A model generated the notes under the pieces. The model made no database searches. It was given only the letters and a program-made list of their open reading frames with translations, and had not been told where the DNA came from. Made by a program: the position numbers and the translations under genes. DNA of 14,930 bases. Origin: Phycisphaerales bacterium UBA2218. Lineage in GTDB: Bacteria; Planctomycetota; Phycisphaerae; Sedimentisphaerales; Anaerobacaceae. The DNA is taken from contig DCUI01000330.1 in assembly GCA_002327785.1 (NCBI GenBank), positions 1 through 14,930 on the forward strand. Direction: 5' to 3'. Below are positions 14,736 through 14,930 of the stretch, in pieces. Every line of letters starts with the position of its first letter. The stretch's first letter is position 1.

Positions 14736-14930
14736 GTGTTCGCCGGAGCGGTGCGCTACTGCAATCATCCATCATCCTCCATCGGTTCCTGCGGCTTCAC
14801 GCTGATTGAGCTGCTGGTCGTGATCTCTATTGTCATGGCGCTGATGGCGGTCCTGCTGCCTGTGCTGGGTCGGGTTCGCAAGCAGGCCGCGAATCATGTG
14901 GACGGAGCTAGTGCTTCGTTACGCGTGATT
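14736..14930 (+). CDS. prepilin-type (pseudopilin) protein, cut by the window edge
   Basis: The 65 codons visible run to the end of the window without a stop. A leader of 20 residues ending in glycine precedes FTLIELLVVISIVMALMAVL, the class III signal cut by prepilin peptidase between Gly20 and Phe21, with the invariant glutamate at position 5 of the mature chain. A helix rich in hydrophobic residues follows, then VLGRVRKQA. Proteins of this type (type II secretion or DUF1559-like pseudopilins) are numerous in Planctomycetota. The GTG at 14736 is favoured by GGAGGG at 14723-14728; a TTG at 14721 in the same frame is the alternative. The rest of the protein, needed to tell which subfamily it is, lies outside. 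Confidence 0.8.
   Translation, partial: MFAGAVRYCNHPSSSIGSCGFTLIELLVVISIVMALMAVLLPVLGRVRKQAANHVDGASASLRVI

Overview
The window is high-GC bacterial DNA that most resembles a Planctomycetota chromosome, probably an anaerobic member of the Phycisphaerae. Three family traits point there. One secreted protein combines GLUG-type repeats with a C-terminal dockerin-like segment (paired 'FAANW' units and a DLDGSGEVD calcium-loop-like motif). The right edge holds a prepilin-type protein (GFTLIELLVV). There is also an outer-membrane barrel of the alginate-export type. No rRNA, tRNA, CRISPR array, transposase or phage gene was seen. The taxon is an inference from gene content.

Layout, left to right. 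Positions 1-334 are non-coding and end in a promoter and a foldable leader for a secreted outer-membrane barrel (335-1876). A near-perfect inverted repeat follows, with a sigma70-like promoter placed so that transcription would begin almost on the next start codon. That promoter drives a tight six-gene run (1970-7544): iorA, iorB, a phenylacetate-CoA ligase, a double-ACT protein, a second ligase and a second double-ACT protein. A lipoprotein polysaccharide deacetylase (7592-8467) follows 47 bases later. Next come a decayed MFS transporter with its own promoter (8573-8983) and a large secreted (alpha/alpha)6-type glycosidase-like protein (9000-11201). The minus-strand truB (11237-11917) converges on that gene. 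A divergent promoter region of about 140 bases separates truB from the GLUG/dockerin-like gene (12059-13336), which is followed after 3 bases by a pteridine-reductase-like SDR and then folB. A promoter and leader then introduce the truncated prepilin-type gene at the right edge.

The metabolic centre is the ior/paaK/ACT run. Indolepyruvate:ferredoxin oxidoreductase interconverts aryl-pyruvates and aryl-acetyl-CoA. The two ligases make aryl-acetyl-CoA from free aryl-acetates. ACT domains usually sense amino acids. Together they suggest a regulated module linking arylacetates to aromatic amino acids, in either the salvage or the degradation direction. Two features stand out: IorA ends exactly where its ferredoxin domain should begin, and the ligase-plus-sensor pair occurs twice in tandem. 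The SDR-folB pair suggests tetrahydrofolate or pterin synthesis with a PTR1/FolM-type reductase. The remaining genes fit an envelope- and polysaccharide-oriented lifestyle.
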